Shown here: positions 1 to 8,024 of the stretch, one piece after another
How the letters are laid out: each line of letters begins with the position of its first letter
How positions within the stretch are numbered: position 1 is the stretch's first letter
NCBI RefSeq assembly: GCF_003668575.1
Contig: NZ_RCVZ01000010.1
Coordinates: forward strand, 82,289-146,288
DNA: 64,000 bases
Reading direction: 5' to 3'
Origin: Falsibacillus albus
GTDB taxonomy: Bacteria > Bacillota > Bacilli > Bacillales > DSM-25281
Position numbers and translations under genes: made by a program
Notes under the pieces: generated by a model
What the model was told of the DNA's origin: nothing
Seen by the model: only the letters and a program-made list of their open reading frames with translations
The model's database searches: none

Positions 1-13
1 ATAGAAAAGCGTC

Positions 14-114
14 GGGGCTTTGCCTAGGGGCGACAAGCATAAGAAGAATCTGTCGGAAAGGCGTCCTTTGCCTTTTTGGCAGATTCGGCTTATGACCTCG
101 AGCCCCTAAGCCCC
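14..114. repeat. Large imperfect hairpin repeat
   Basis: The left arm starts with CGGGGCTTTGCCTAGGGGCG and runs into GCATAAG. The right arm returns as CTTATGACCTCGAGCCCCTAAGCCCC. An inner stem pairs GAATCTG with CAGATTC around an AAAGGC/GCCTTT stem, so the whole block can fold into one long hairpin. From memory, hairpins with a 'cccctcgaggtcataag' arm are common intergenic repeats in Bacillus genomes. No coding content is credible here. The element abuts a second repeat family immediately downstream. Confidence 0.6.
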
Positions 115-124
115 AGAGCTAGAC

Positions 125-265
125 AGGTGAGACCCCGCAGCGAAGCGAGGAGAGGTAAGGCGGATGTTCGATTAAGTTCGGCACGTCGTGTGCCAACATC
201 GAACGGCCTCACTTCGTGTGAGGCCCCGCGGAAAGCGAAGTCATGCGCGGAAATCAACAGCAGTT
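125..265 (+). repeat. Composite intergenic repeat, copy 1
   Basis: This is a GC-rich block in an AT-rich setting, with a copy at 37300-37490 (inverted) and one at 46515-46700. Its core at 166-204 is a hairpin with arms GTTCGAT and ATCGAAC and an inner GGCACG/TGTGCC stem. A second perfect hairpin at 205-225 has arms GGCCTCAC and GTGAGGCC. The block ends in GCGGAAATCAACAGC, a tail also found at 52470-52515. Open frames across it are not credible genes. Together with the preceding hairpin it fills the first 300 bases; 266-389 holds no further gene. Confidence 0.75.
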
Positions 266-389
266 TAATAGAAGCTAAAAATATATTGTTCGTCTTTAGA
301 GCGGAGTGAATAAGTTATGTCCCAGCCTCTTTTAATTGCCAAAGTAAACAAAGGGAAAATATGTTATTGTTATTTGGAGAGGGATTCTA

Positions 390-590
390 TTGAAGTTAAT
401 TCTAAAGAACCTTATATACGGAATGATCGTTTTTGCAGTTGGTATGTTGGCTGTAAGTTATTTTTCCGATAATGGAAATGATCCTGAATTATCGATGCTT
501 TCAGCTATATCTTACTCTCTAATTTATTTAAGCAGCGTAATTACCGTATGTACGAGTATCGTGATTAGTGAATTGGGCAAGCTTAAATAA
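390..590 (+). CDS. Small membrane protein, unknown function
   Basis: A 66-residue protein starting at TTG with a GGAGAGGGA ribosome binding site about six bases upstream. Two hydrophobic segments are visible: residues about 7-25 (IYGMIVFAVGMLAVSYF) and about 42-60 (YSLIYLSSVITVCTSIVIS), separated by a short acidic loop. It is probably an integral membrane protein with both ends on the same side. It stands alone between repeat blocks and no family is recognised. Confidence 0.5.
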   Translation: MKLILKNLIYGMIVFAVGMLAVSYFSDNGNDPELSMLSAISYSLIYLSSVITVCTSIVISELGKLK

Positions 591-659
591 AGGCTGTTTT
601 CGCAAAGATTGTTGTTAAAATCTTAGTGCCGATTTTAACGTGAAAATAGATGTTTGGCG

Positions 660-777
660 CGTTGAAATATAGAATCCCGGCTCTTTTCTCGCTCATTGAG
701 CAATTTTTACAGTTAAAAAACTGTATGGACAATCCTATTTTAGTAGCTAAAGCAACAAAGTTTGAGAAAAGAGCCTA
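660..777. repeat. Dispersed intergenic repeat, shared with 46700-46815
   Basis: The stretch contains AAATATAGAATCCCGGCTCTTTTCT and, about 60 bases on, CAATCCTATTTTAGTAGC followed by TAAAGCAACAA. The same two blocks, slightly diverged, occur in the same order and spacing at about 46705-46815. The middle differs between the copies. AGAGCC near the right end is complementary to GGCTCT near the left end, so the unit can fold back on itself. It is non-coding. Confidence 0.6.
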
Positions 778-813
778 AATAAATGATGCAAAAACGCACG
801 GAGTTTTCCTATG

Positions 814-1152
814 CTAGAGAGTAAAATGGTGCGTGAATCCCATTATGTACATATATAACCCTATAAACGAGAGGGCAGCCCCTAAATAAAATGTCCAAGG
901 GTTGTCCTCTTTTTCTTTATCAAATGTAATAAGTGTCAATGAAAATAGGATGAGATTCACTATTGGAAGAAATCCGTAAGTTGGTCCAAACATAAAAGAA
1001 GCCCCACCCAAAACCAGTACAATGACTCCGTAAGGATTCTGTGATGGGATCTTCTCTATGGATTCTCTCTCCTCAAGTGAAAAATCCTCCATGTCTCCGC
1101 CTTGAAAATATTTTTTAGATTCGTTAAGGAATTGGTGCCATTTCCTTATCAT
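814..1152 (-). CDS. Small membrane protein, unknown function
   Basis: A 112-residue protein with a soluble, charged N-terminus of about 38 residues (WHQFLNESKKYF, then SLEERESIEKIP). Three hydrophobic segments follow at about residues 42-60, 62-78 and 88-106. The start is ATG with AAAGGGATGTG upstream. It stands alone. The topology is clear but no family is recognised. Confidence 0.6.
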   Translation of the reverse strand: MIRKWHQFLNESKKYFQGGDMEDFSLEERESIEKIPSQNPYGVIVLVLGGASFMFGPTYGFLPIVNLILFSLTLITFDKEKEDNPWTFYLGAALSFIGLYMYIMGFTHHFTL

Positions 1153-1405
1153 TTTTCACATCCCTTTCTAATCCAACTTTTATCTTTATCAAGGAACCTC
1201 TCATGAAAAGTTTGGTAGAATCTACTGTCAAATAGAGAAAAATCGATAAACCTATCTCCTTAGCAACTCACCACTAAGTTAATGACGATACTTTCAATAC
1301 TTGAACACAAAAAAATCCAGATAATCCTTTTGATCATCTAGATATTTCTATCTTCATGCAAGATTGTATAGATACGAAATAATAATCTTTCGTCCCCAAA
1401 ACATC

Positions 1406-1452
1406 CCAAAAAAAACAATAGACAAACCCGAAATTTCCGAGTGCCTATTGTC
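1406..1452 (-). terminator. Intrinsic terminator of a decayed gene
   Basis: Read on the minus strand, ACAATAG and CTATTGT form a stem with further G-U pairing inside (around GGAAATTTC), followed directly by eight T. It lies just past the stop of the aminotransferase remnant, on the same strand. No intact gene remains to use it. The stretch 1153-1405 holds no gene. Confidence 0.6.
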
Positions 1453-1465
1453 TTTATTGTCAAAC

Positions 1466-1620
1466 TCAAGAGTTCGTAATGAGCTTAATGGCTTTTTCAT
1501 GAGCGTTGATCGTATGTTCAATATCTTCATCCGTATGGACGGAAACAGCTTGATTATAAGCTATTGGAAATGGGGATATATTCAAAACCCCTCAATCGCT
1601 ATTCCATGTCGATATTTCCC
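1466..1620 (-). pseudogene. C-terminal remnant of a class III aminotransferase
   Basis: On the minus strand a frame ending at 1466 reads VLNISPFPIAYNQ, then AVSVHTDEDIEHTI, then NAHEKAIKLI and a stop. The HTDEDIEHTI pattern with its downstream helix matches the C-terminal end of glutamate-1-semialdehyde aminomutase-like class III aminotransferases. Upstream, the sequence KYRHGIAIEG continues only in another frame and an in-frame TGA intervenes. The rest of the gene, some 380 codons, is missing. A terminator follows the stop. This is a reading from motif memory, not a database match. Confidence 0.5.
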
Positions 1621-1688
1621 TCCCCACCCAATCATAATTTCTCTATGACCTCGCTGACATGTGAATCTACTTGGTCAAAAGTTAAATA

Positions 1689-2183
1689 TCACTTCTTCAC
1701 AATCGGGATTCGAATATCAAAATGCGGATCATCTACATCCCGGTCATGCGGGTATCTTTCATGCTTGATCGGAAGAGAATCAAAATACTCGACTTCCGCT
1801 TCCCCGTACGGATGATAGTCGTTCTCGTCCATCCATTGATGAATCTTGCTGTATGTTCCCCCAATGCTTTCCCCTTTGGCGTGATGGGTTGTGAAGTAAG
1901 TCATCTCGGGGACATTTATTTCGATCATGCCTTCTGGAACCTGTTGCTTTTCATCCACCTCGTAAACAGAATAATGAACAAACCCATCTGGTCGGAGATG
2001 ATAGGACAAACCTAGTTGAAGCTCTGGATGAAGAGCATGCTCAAGCTCACTCACTCTCCCTTGCATGGACGCTATCATTTTTTTCAATTCATCGACTTCC
2101 GAATATGCCCCTTCCCACTTCAATCCGATTCCCCGATAGGCTGGTATTGTTACAATTTGATATTGCAATGTTTTCACTTTCAA
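1689..2183 (-). CDS. GyrI-like effector-binding domain protein
   Basis: A 164-residue protein with the fold pattern of the GyrI/AraC effector-binding family (SOUL-like small-molecule binding). The N-terminal strand is YQIVTIPAYRGIGLKWEG, a central strand FVHYSVYEV, and a late conserved stretch of the type GGTYSKIHQWMDEN then YFDS. It has no DNA-binding domain, so it is a stand-alone binding domain, possibly a ligand sink or carrier. The start is TTG behind GGAGGGAGA; a GTG two codons in is possible. It is unlinked to its neighbours. Confidence 0.75.
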   Translation of the reverse strand: MKVKTLQYQIVTIPAYRGIGLKWEGAYSEVDELKKMIASMQGRVSELEHALHPELQLGLSYHLRPDGFVHYSVYEVDEKQQVPEGMIEINVPEMTYFTTHHAKGESIGGTYSKIHQWMDENDYHPYGEAEVEYFDSLPIKHERYPHDRDVDDPHFDIRIPIVKK

Positions 2184-2413
2184 TCTCCCTCCATCTCACT
2201 ATTTTTGTCCTTATACACGATACATTCTCTTCACATCGCAATAAATCCTTCCATGACTTCCACATCTTTAAGGCTTCTTCTCATAATCGGCAGATGGACC
2301 AACCACAATTTTTAAATCGGTCTTTACAAAATATAAAACTACTTTAATATTTCTTTCATCTGAAATTAAAATTAATCTATTAAAATAAAGTGAAAATGAA
2401 AGGAGGAATCTAT

Positions 2414-2596
2414 ATGTATCTTAAAAAACTTACCGAAAAGAGATTGATCACCATCGACTATTATTCGAATGGGGCGCTGGCAACATTCAGGGGCAGGATA
2501 TCGGGGCTTAACCTCATTGAACAGATTCTATCTTTGAGGGATGAGAAACAAAACTCACTCACCCTTCATTTATCAGAAATAATAAGTATCCATTGA
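2414..2596 (+). CDS. Small conserved-type protein, possibly YolD-like fold
   Basis: The protein has 60 residues from the ATG at 2414, chosen because AGGAGG sits eight bases upstream; an in-frame ATG further up has no such site. It is mostly beta-strand-like: ITIDYYSNGALATFRGRI, then SLTLHLSEIISI, with a short helix LIEQILSLRDE between. The pattern recalls small SH3-like proteins such as YolD, but the match is weak. A strong terminator follows, so it is a single-gene transcript. Confidence 0.55.
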   Translation: MYLKKLTEKRLITIDYYSNGALATFRGRISGLNLIEQILSLRDEKQNSLTLHLSEIISIH

Positions 2597-2623
2597 ACAA
2601 TTGTATATTGTTATTTCTGCATC

Positions 2624-2657
2624 AAACCTTATACCGATTGGATTAAGGTTTTTTTTA
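2624..2657 (+). terminator. Intrinsic terminator
   Basis: AAACCTTA pairs with TAAGGTTT across a 12-base loop, followed by a run of eight T. It lies 27 bases past the stop of the small gene at 2414-2596. Confidence 0.8.
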
Positions 2658-2792
2658 TGGCGTTTTTACTGATACTGTCATCGATGGTCGATCTTCAAAA
2701 TTCACTTTTGTAAGGAAACAGCTATATACAGCCAGATTCACAATTTTGTAAAATAAAGGTGTGAACTACTTTCCGAAGGGAGGAAGGCATAC

Positions 2793-3872
2793 TTGGTGGA
2801 ATTATCTCGTTCTCAACAAATGGCAATCGACCATATAACAGAATATGCCAGAAGTCATAATCTTGAAGCTGAAGCTATCTTAAATCATGTTTTAAAAATG
2901 TCTAACACTCCGATAAATGTATTTGAAACTGCAGTAAATAATTTAAAATCCAATGCTCGTATCGCACTCCATTTCCATCCTGATCGACCTGATTCAGCCA
3001 TGAAGGAAGTTGCCGAGGCACTATATGAACAAGGAATATATAAGAGCCAATTTGAAACACTCATATCCAATGGCAGTGTATCTGCCCTTCCAGGTGGTGA
3101 GCGTGATATTTGGGAGAATAAAATTTTCGGGGGAGCCTATCAATCGGAAGGGACAACGAACTCCCACCGACCAAAATATGGCGCATTGAATATCATGTTG
3201 CACGCAGATGGGCCTGCTCCTCGATTCGGTTCATGTTACTTCCTTTTATCTCCGAAGGTTTCATCACGCTCTACATTTACCTATTTAGATTCCCACCAAG
3301 ACCCAAAGGAAAAAGGGACGTATGTTGAGTTTGACATGATATTGGCTGCACTCTTAGAGGATGCGTTTACGAGGGAGTGTGCACTTGGTGAAAGGGATCT
3401 GCCTCCAACAAAATTAATGAATCATTTACTGGTTAACCTCGATAAAAAGGCAGATTTCGAAAGGAAAGAACCACATCGGAATCTTAATCACTACATTGAA
3501 GCCCAAATCCATGGGAATATTTCACTCAAAGAAGACGTAGATGTCCTTGTAGCAGACCCTTCTTTTAAAGGGACCACTACTGGGGAAACTTTAGAGATGC
3601 TGGGTCTTAAGTATTCAATTGATCTATTTTGGCATAAGGGCTTTGAATTACAGATAAGTGAAGTTCCCTCAAATTTTAGAGGTCCCTCTATGCCATCACT
3701 TGCAAAACGGATTGCACAAAATGATACAATCAACGCGAGGTTAATCGGCTCTGCCATCATGGATCTTCACCGTAATCCTCAAAGTTGGAAAGATCGCGGG
3801 CCTGTTAAAGAGATTCTTCAGGAACTTAAGCTATTGTGGCATGTTTTAGTCAGATATGGAAAGCCATTATAG
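2793..3872 (+). CDS. DUF3626 family protein
   Basis: A 359-residue soluble protein. Family features recalled for DUF3626 are visible: an N-terminal helical segment, the motif LHFHPDRP (about residues 69-76), then SQFETLISNGSVSALPGG, FGGAYQ, and LNIMLHADGPAPRFGSCYF (about residues 131-149). The family has no agreed function. Start is TTG at 2793 behind AGGGAGGA; GTG at 2796 is equally readable. No signal peptide or membrane segment is visible. It converges with the methyltransferase gene with only 18 bases between and no obvious terminator. Partner genes that could hint at its role are absent. Confidence 0.75.
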   Translation: MVELSRSQQMAIDHITEYARSHNLEAEAILNHVLKMSNTPINVFETAVNNLKSNARIALHFHPDRPDSAMKEVAEALYEQGIYKSQFETLISNGSVSALPGGERDIWENKIFGGAYQSEGTTNSHRPKYGALNIMLHADGPAPRFGSCYFLLSPKVSSRSTFTYLDSHQDPKEKGTYVEFDMILAALLEDAFTRECALGERDLPPTKLMNHLLVNLDKKADFERKEPHRNLNHYIEAQIHGNISLKEDVDVLVADPSFKGTTTGETLEMLGLKYSIDLFWHKGFELQISEVPSNFRGPSMPSLAKRIAQNDTINARLIGSAIMDLHRNPQSWKDRGPVKEILQELKLLWHVLVRYGKPL

Positions 3873-3890
3873 GAAGACCATATTTAACTG

Positions 3891-4601
3891 CTATTTTTTT
3901 GAAACTGCTTTGATTATCAAAAAATGAGGGTTTGACATGAGGTGCAGATAATCCGTCTCATTGATTTGTTTCATTTTTTCTTGCGGTCTTGGCTCAATCA
4001 CCTTCTCAAGTTGAAAGTGTTCAACCGTTACATTGATCATTTCCTGCAAAGATCTTCTGTAGAAACTGATATCGATGGTGGTATCAAGCTTCTTCCATGT
4101 CTCTGTCAGCAGCGCTGTCTGAAAGTAATTTTCACTTGCGTGTTTTGAAAAATCCATGAAGGGATGGTGGACAGAAAACAAAATGGTCCCTCCCCTTTTA
4201 AGAGCACGCTCAAATTCCTTAAAAACAAATCCCCACTCTCTTATATAGTGAAGGGTAAGTGAACTGATGATGATATCAAATGAATCCTCTTGAAACGGAA
4301 GTGGATCATGGAGGTCATGACAGAATGCTGTTGTCCTTTCCTTCAATCGTTCGTGTGTACATTTAATCATTTCCGGGCTGATGTCTATACCTGTTGCAAC
4401 GGCTCCTCGCTCAACCAGCCGCTCTAAGTACCAACCGGCCGCACAGCCTGCATCGAGCACGGATTTCCCTTTAAGGTCCAATGGCATCTCAGCCATCATG
4501 GCCGGCCTTTCGTAATAGGCATTGTAAGGATTATCTCGTTGATCATTTCTGAGATAAGTCTTTGCCAATCGATTATACGTTTCTTTGATTGAGTTGTTCA
4601 A
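3891..4601 (-). CDS. Class I SAM-dependent methyltransferase
   Basis: A 236-residue protein with a Rossmann-type methyltransferase fold. Motif I is VLDAGCAAGWYLERL (about residues 49-63), the acidic end of strand 2 is ATGIDISPEMI, and motif IV is FDIIISSLTLHYI, followed by FKEFERALKRGGTILFSVHH. The substrate cannot be read. The start is TTG with GGGGGA upstream. It converges with the DUF3626 gene and is otherwise unlinked. Confidence 0.8.
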   Translation of the reverse strand: MNNSIKETYNRLAKTYLRNDQRDNPYNAYYERPAMMAEMPLDLKGKSVLDAGCAAGWYLERLVERGAVATGIDISPEMIKCTHERLKERTTAFCHDLHDPLPFQEDSFDIIISSLTLHYIREWGFVFKEFERALKRGGTILFSVHHPFMDFSKHASENYFQTALLTETWKKLDTTIDISFYRRSLQEMINVTVEHFQLEKVIEPRPQEKMKQINETDYLHLMSNPHFLIIKAVSKK

Positions 4602-4703
4602 TTTATATCCCCCTATATAACCACCACAAGATTAATCATTTTTTTCACAGATGAAAAAATTTACAATGGATTCATTTTCCTTTTACAATGGCAATGTAAA
4701 CTT

Positions 4704-5633
4704 ATGAATAGGAAATTTGATTCATTTGAGAAAAAATATAGGAATGATGGAATGCTTAAAGATATGATTTCAAAAATAAACAACAGTACATTTTACTCAA
4801 GTTTGAAATATTTCAATGATATTCGCAAAAAGGGATTGGTCAACCACAAAAAATTCCTGGAACTGACAAACATCATTAACAATGAATCACTCTCTACTTT
4901 TTTTCAGCCGATTTTAGATTTGAACGGAGGCAATACGATAGGATTCGAAATCCTGAATCGACCGCCTTCTTCGAAAATGTTTCCAACGACAGAATCATTC
5001 TACGATTTTATCGGCCAAACAGATCAAGTATTTTCATTTGAATGTTTTTGTAGGAATTTATCAATCCAGCGCTATTTCAACAGTTTGTCAGCGGATACCC
5101 TATGCAGGGATAACCTAATCTTTTTAAATATTCATCCACAGGTTCTGTTGGATTCCAATTATAAAAGCGGAGAAACGGTGCAACTGCTCCAAGAATTTGG
5201 GATCTCTCCTGAACAAGTCGTATTCGAATTGACCGAAAAACAAGCTGTCACAGATTTTGTACAATTTGAAAAGGTTCTAAACAACTATCGATCCCAAGGC
5301 TTCAGGATTGCGATTGATGATGCTGGATCCGGATACAATAGTTTGAAAACGCTCGTTTATTTGAAGCCTGAGTTCATCAAGCTGGATAAATCACTCATCC
5401 GGCATATCGACCAAGATTCAGTCCAGCAGAAATTAGTATCGATGTTACTTGACTTTGCCAATCAATCGGATACCTTCGTCATTGCAGAAGGGATAGAAGA
5501 AGCAGAAGAACTTGTCTTTCTACAAAAGAACGGTGTCCATTTTGGACAAGGTTATGGTTTGGGTAAACCACACAAAACGCTAATTACAGGTAAACTGCCA
5601 CAAGTTCCATCACTTCGGCTCATTAATGGGTAG
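4704..5633 (+). CDS. EAL-domain c-di-GMP phosphodiesterase
   Basis: A 309-residue protein with one EAL domain from about residue 66 to the end and a short N-terminal extension. No GGDEF, PAS or membrane part is present. The catalytic signature looks complete: GFEILNRP in place of EAL, FLNIHP, FELTEK, the acidic pair in IDDAGSGYNSL, KLDKSLI, AEGIE and GQGYGLGKP. DDAG replaces the usual DDFG. It should hydrolyse cyclic di-GMP in the cytosol. The ribosome site before ATG 4704 is weak, and the start overlaps a TTTACA/TGTAAA inverted repeat at 4682-4700, so a later start near 4752 is possible. Confidence 0.8.
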   Translation: MNRKFDSFEKKYRNDGMLKDMISKINNSTFYSSLKYFNDIRKKGLVNHKKFLELTNIINNESLSTFFQPILDLNGGNTIGFEILNRPPSSKMFPTTESFYDFIGQTDQVFSFECFCRNLSIQRYFNSLSADTLCRDNLIFLNIHPQVLLDSNYKSGETVQLLQEFGISPEQVVFELTEKQAVTDFVQFEKVLNNYRSQGFRIAIDDAGSGYNSLKTLVYLKPEFIKLDKSLIRHIDQDSVQQKLVSMLLDFANQSDTFVIAEGIEEAEELVFLQKNGVHFGQGYGLGKPHKTLITGKLPQVPSLRLING

Positions 5634-5655
5634 TTTTGCGACTTCATCACAAAAT

Positions 5656-5690
5656 GGAGCACTGATTGTTCCTTTATATCAGTGCTCCTT
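5656..5690 (+). terminator. Intrinsic terminator
   Basis: GGAGCACTGAT pairs with ATCAGTGCTCC, an 11-base perfect stem with an 11-base loop, followed by TTTCCCTT. It follows the EAL gene and lies just ahead of the end of a minus-strand gene, so it may serve both sides. Confidence 0.75.
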
Positions 5691-5701
5691 TCCCTTATCA
5701 T

Positions 5702-5839
5702 TCAATATTCGATTTCATCATAGTCCTTCGGCTGCGGTACTGGCTGTCCATTCTCTTTTGAGGATATTTTCTTGATTGTTTCCATTTCGTTTTTTGAATT
5801 GGCTTCCACTTTTCCATGAAAGTCCTGATCTTTTTTCAT
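5702..5839 (-). CDS. Small hydrophilic protein, unknown function
   Basis: A 45-residue, strongly charged protein (MKKDQDFHGK at the start, QPVPQPKDYDEIEY at the end). The ATG at 5839 is chosen because GGAAGGAG lies about ten bases upstream; a longer frame has no such site. It lies downstream of fosB on the same strand with a 113-base gap. The low-complexity, charged composition recalls the many small Bacillus proteins of unknown role. Confidence 0.45.
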   Translation of the reverse strand: MKKDQDFHGKVEANSKNEMETIKKISSKENGQPVPQPKDYDEIEY

Positions 5840-5952
5840 TCTATATGGCTCCTTCCATTCATTTTCAAAATTAATATGCTCCAATATTGCAAGTATCAAC
5901 CATTAAGAAAGACTATTTTAAATGGAATCAAAGAACAGCAAATGATAAATCT

Positions 5953-6375
5953 TCACTCAAAAAACTCCATATGCGGTTTATCCTTTTTGTAATATTCCAG
6001 CCTCTCTGCCAACGTACCCGTATGGAATTCGAATTTATGTCCATCGGGATCCGAAAAATAAATCGATTTTTTATCGCGTGCATCCCTTTCACGGCCAGGG
6101 AGAATATGCACATCCAACCTTTTCAATTTTTCATATATCGTGGCCATATCTGATTCATCAACTGTAAATGCAATATGTGTGTATGAATCGTGGATTTCGT
6201 TTCTTGGGATATTATCCTCCCGGTTCAATGCCAGCCACATTCCATTCAGATCAAAGTACGCCGTGCTCTTTCCCTTCACAAGGAGCTTAGCATTGAATAC
6301 ATTTTGATAAAATTCAACCGACCTTTCCAAATTGGAAACGGAGAACAAGAAGTGATTCAAGCCTCTGACCTTCAT
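5953..6375 (-). CDS. fosB: FosB metallothiol transferase (fosfomycin resistance)
   Basis: A 140-residue glyoxalase-fold protein matching FosB along its whole length. FosB adds bacillithiol or L-cysteine to the epoxide of fosfomycin and is a cytosolic dimer. The metal ligands are at the expected places: His8 (LNHFLF), His67 (YTHIAF) and Glu116 (FEFH). Other family blocks are [17 protein letters not shown] and ILPGRERD. The start is ATG with AAGGAGGATAG upstream. Bacillithiol use fits a Bacillaceae host. It is intrinsic rather than on a mobile element, as no insertion sequence borders it. Confidence 0.92.
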   Translation of the reverse strand: MKVRGLNHFLFSVSNLERSVEFYQNVFNAKLLVKGKSTAYFDLNGMWLALNREDNIPRNEIHDSYTHIAFTVDESDMATIYEKLKRLDVHILPGRERDARDKKSIYFSDPDGHKFEFHTGTLAERLEYYKKDKPHMEFFE

Positions 6376-6423
6376 AACTATCCTCCTTAATCTCTTTTAG
6401 CTACTCCCATTCAAAACCTGACG

Positions 6424-7386
6424 TCAAAACTCAAATTTTAGGGGTCTTAGAAATAATTCCTCCAGTGTGTCTTTGGCATCATGATTGTCATATAAGATTT
6501 TATAAAGGGCATTTGATATCGGAAGCTCCACATCATATTGAATCGATAATTCCTTTAGTGCCTTGACGGTTGAGACTCCTTCAGCCAACTTTTCGAACCG
6601 CTCTCCTTCGACTAATGCCTGACCGAACTTTCGATTATGGCTATGAGGAGAAAATAAAGTTGCTTCATAATCCCCCAAATGACTCAACCCGTAAATCGTG
6701 ATGTCATTCCCTCCCATTGCTCTTATAAGATGGGAGATTTCCCGTGTTCCACGAGCCATGAGCGAACCCTTTAGACTGCTGTATTTCAACCCATCGAGCA
6801 TTCCTGCTGCCAGTCCCATCACATTTTTAGTCGCTGCACCAATTTCATTTCCAATCAGGTCCTGACCATAATAAAAGCGTATGAGGTCACTATTGAATGC
6901 TTGGGCAATCTGCTTGGTGACCTCAACGTCTTCAGAGCCTATTACCATACAATTCGGAATACCCGCGACAAAATCCTGAACATGTCCCGGTCCCACCCAG
7001 ACTGCTACGTTTACGTTCTTCCCGATTTCCTCTCCAACCACTTGAGATAGTCTTTTCCCACTCTCAGCTTCCAAGCCTTTCATGCACAATATAATCGTCT
7101 TCCCTGCTATCACGTTTAGTGTGTTTAATGTTTTCAAAAAGGAACGGAGCTCTTGGGCACTGATGGAAATAATGATTATTTCTGCTATAGATACTGCTTG
7201 TTCCAGCGAACTGCCTAATTCAACATCCTCCGGAAGTGCTAGGTAATCATTATTTCGAGTCTCTTGTAATCTTTGAAAATTCCTGGAGTTATCTCGCCCC
7301 CACAACATGACTTGATGCCCGACTTTATTAACATACCAAGCTAAAAATGTGCCCCAGCGGCCACATCCTAATACAGAGATTTTCAT
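6424..7386 (-). CDS. gpsA: NAD(P)H-dependent glycerol-3-phosphate dehydrogenase, GpsA-type paralogue
   Basis: A 320-residue enzyme that should interconvert dihydroxyacetone phosphate and sn-glycerol 3-phosphate. The dinucleotide-binding turn is GCGRWGTFLAWYVNK (residues 7-21). Later motifs are MKGLEA, VWVGPGHVQD, NEIGAATKNVMGLAAGM with the catalytic lysine, and GLSHLGDYEATLFS. The GCGRWG loop and the short length differ from the housekeeping Bacillus GpsA (about 345 residues, GxGSWG), so it is likely a second, divergent copy. It stands alone apart from a tiny upstream frame. Confidence 0.85.
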   Translation of the reverse strand: MKISVLGCGRWGTFLAWYVNKVGHQVMLWGRDNSRNFQRLQETRNNDYLALPEDVELGSSLEQAVSIAEIIIISISAQELRSFLKTLNTLNVIAGKTIILCMKGLEAESGKRLSQVVGEEIGKNVNVAVWVGPGHVQDFVAGIPNCMVIGSEDVEVTKQIAQAFNSDLIRFYYGQDLIGNEIGAATKNVMGLAAGMLDGLKYSSLKGSLMARGTREISHLIRAMGGNDITIYGLSHLGDYEATLFSPHSHNRKFGQALVEGERFEKLAEGVSTVKALKELSIQYDVELPISNALYKILYDNHDAKDTLEELFLRPLKFEF

Positions 7387-7402
7387 TTTTTACACCATCC
7401 AA

Positions 7403-7513
7403 TTATTTGTCGAAATCAGTAATATGCGGTCTATTCACACGGAAACGGCTGTATTCATCGCAATTGCTCTTTAAATATGAAATGAGCATCTTTATCCAAT
7501 TCGATAGATTCAC
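7403..7513 (-). CDS. Possible 36-residue peptide upstream of gpsA-type gene
   Basis: A GTG-started frame (MNLSNWIKMLISYLK...) has AAGGAAT four bases upstream and ends 16 bases before the dehydrogenase start, as a leader or small operon gene would. It has no recognised family and its length allows chance. It lies just past the terminator of the acetyltransferase gene. Confidence 0.25.
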   Translation of the reverse strand: MNLSNWIKMLISYLKSNCDEYSRFRVNRPHITDFDK

Positions 7514-7536
7514 TAGGATTCCTTCATTTTTACAAA

Positions 7537-7562
7537 CGAAAAGGCGCACTTCATAGTACGCC
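7537..7562 (-). terminator. Intrinsic terminator
   Basis: On the minus strand GGCGTACT pairs with AGTGCGCC (one T-G pair) over a four-base loop, followed by TTTTCG. It sits seven bases past the acetyltransferase stop. Confidence 0.6.
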
Positions 7563-7568
7563 GCACAA

Positions 7569-8024
7569 TTATAATTTTTTCTCCATTTTAATATTCGTCG
7601 TTTCATATCCAATTTTTTCGTAGAGACTCCGAGCAATTTTGTTGTGGCCAAACACATGAAGATGAATCTTATTCATACCAAGTTCCTTTGCTACACCTTC
7701 AATGGCATACATCGCAGCTTTCCCAAATCCCTTTCCTTGCTGATCTTCTGAAATGAGAATATCATAAATAAAACCAGAATCATCCTGCCTTCTCGCCAGC
7801 CAGATCATACCCACATTCGAATTGTCGTTCACGATCGTAAACAAATGATTATTTTCTGTTTTCTCTTCTTGAGGCAGAAGAGAATGGAAGTCTTCTTCTG
7901 ATTTTTTCATGGCTTCTTCAGCTTTCCAGTTTCCCGCTGCCACTTTCTCCTCCGCATAGTCCTTTATCACTGCTTTTATGTATTTTTCAAATTCATAAGA
8001 TGTCATCGGTTTTAGTTCAATCAT
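7569..8024 (-). CDS. GNAT family N-acetyltransferase
   Basis: A 151-residue protein with a C-terminal GNAT fold. The acetyl-CoA loop is EDQQGKGFGKAAMYAIE (Q-x-x-G-x-G/A), preceded by FIYDILIS and followed by KIHLHVFGHNKIARSLYEKIGY, the usual C-terminal block. An N-terminal helical stretch (residues about 6-50) precedes it. ATG at 8024 is chosen because GGAGG lies seven bases upstream. The acceptor is unknown. Confidence 0.85.
   Translation of the reverse strand: MIELKPMTSYEFEKYIKAVIKDYAEEKVAAGNWKAEEAMKKSEEDFHSLLPQEEKTENNHLFTIVNDNSNVGMIWLARRQDDSGFIYDILISEDQQGKGFGKAAMYAIEGVAKELGMNKIHLHVFGHNKIARSLYEKIGYETTNIKMEKKL

Noticed and set aside
76-309. 77-codon open frame at the window start
   Set aside because: It lies wholly within two repeat families with strong secondary structure, has no ribosome site and reads as arginine-rich low-quality protein.
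1364-1815. Plus-strand frames of 94 and 83 codons
   Set aside because: They are opposite the aminotransferase remnant and the GyrI-like gene; the real coding signal is on the minus strand.
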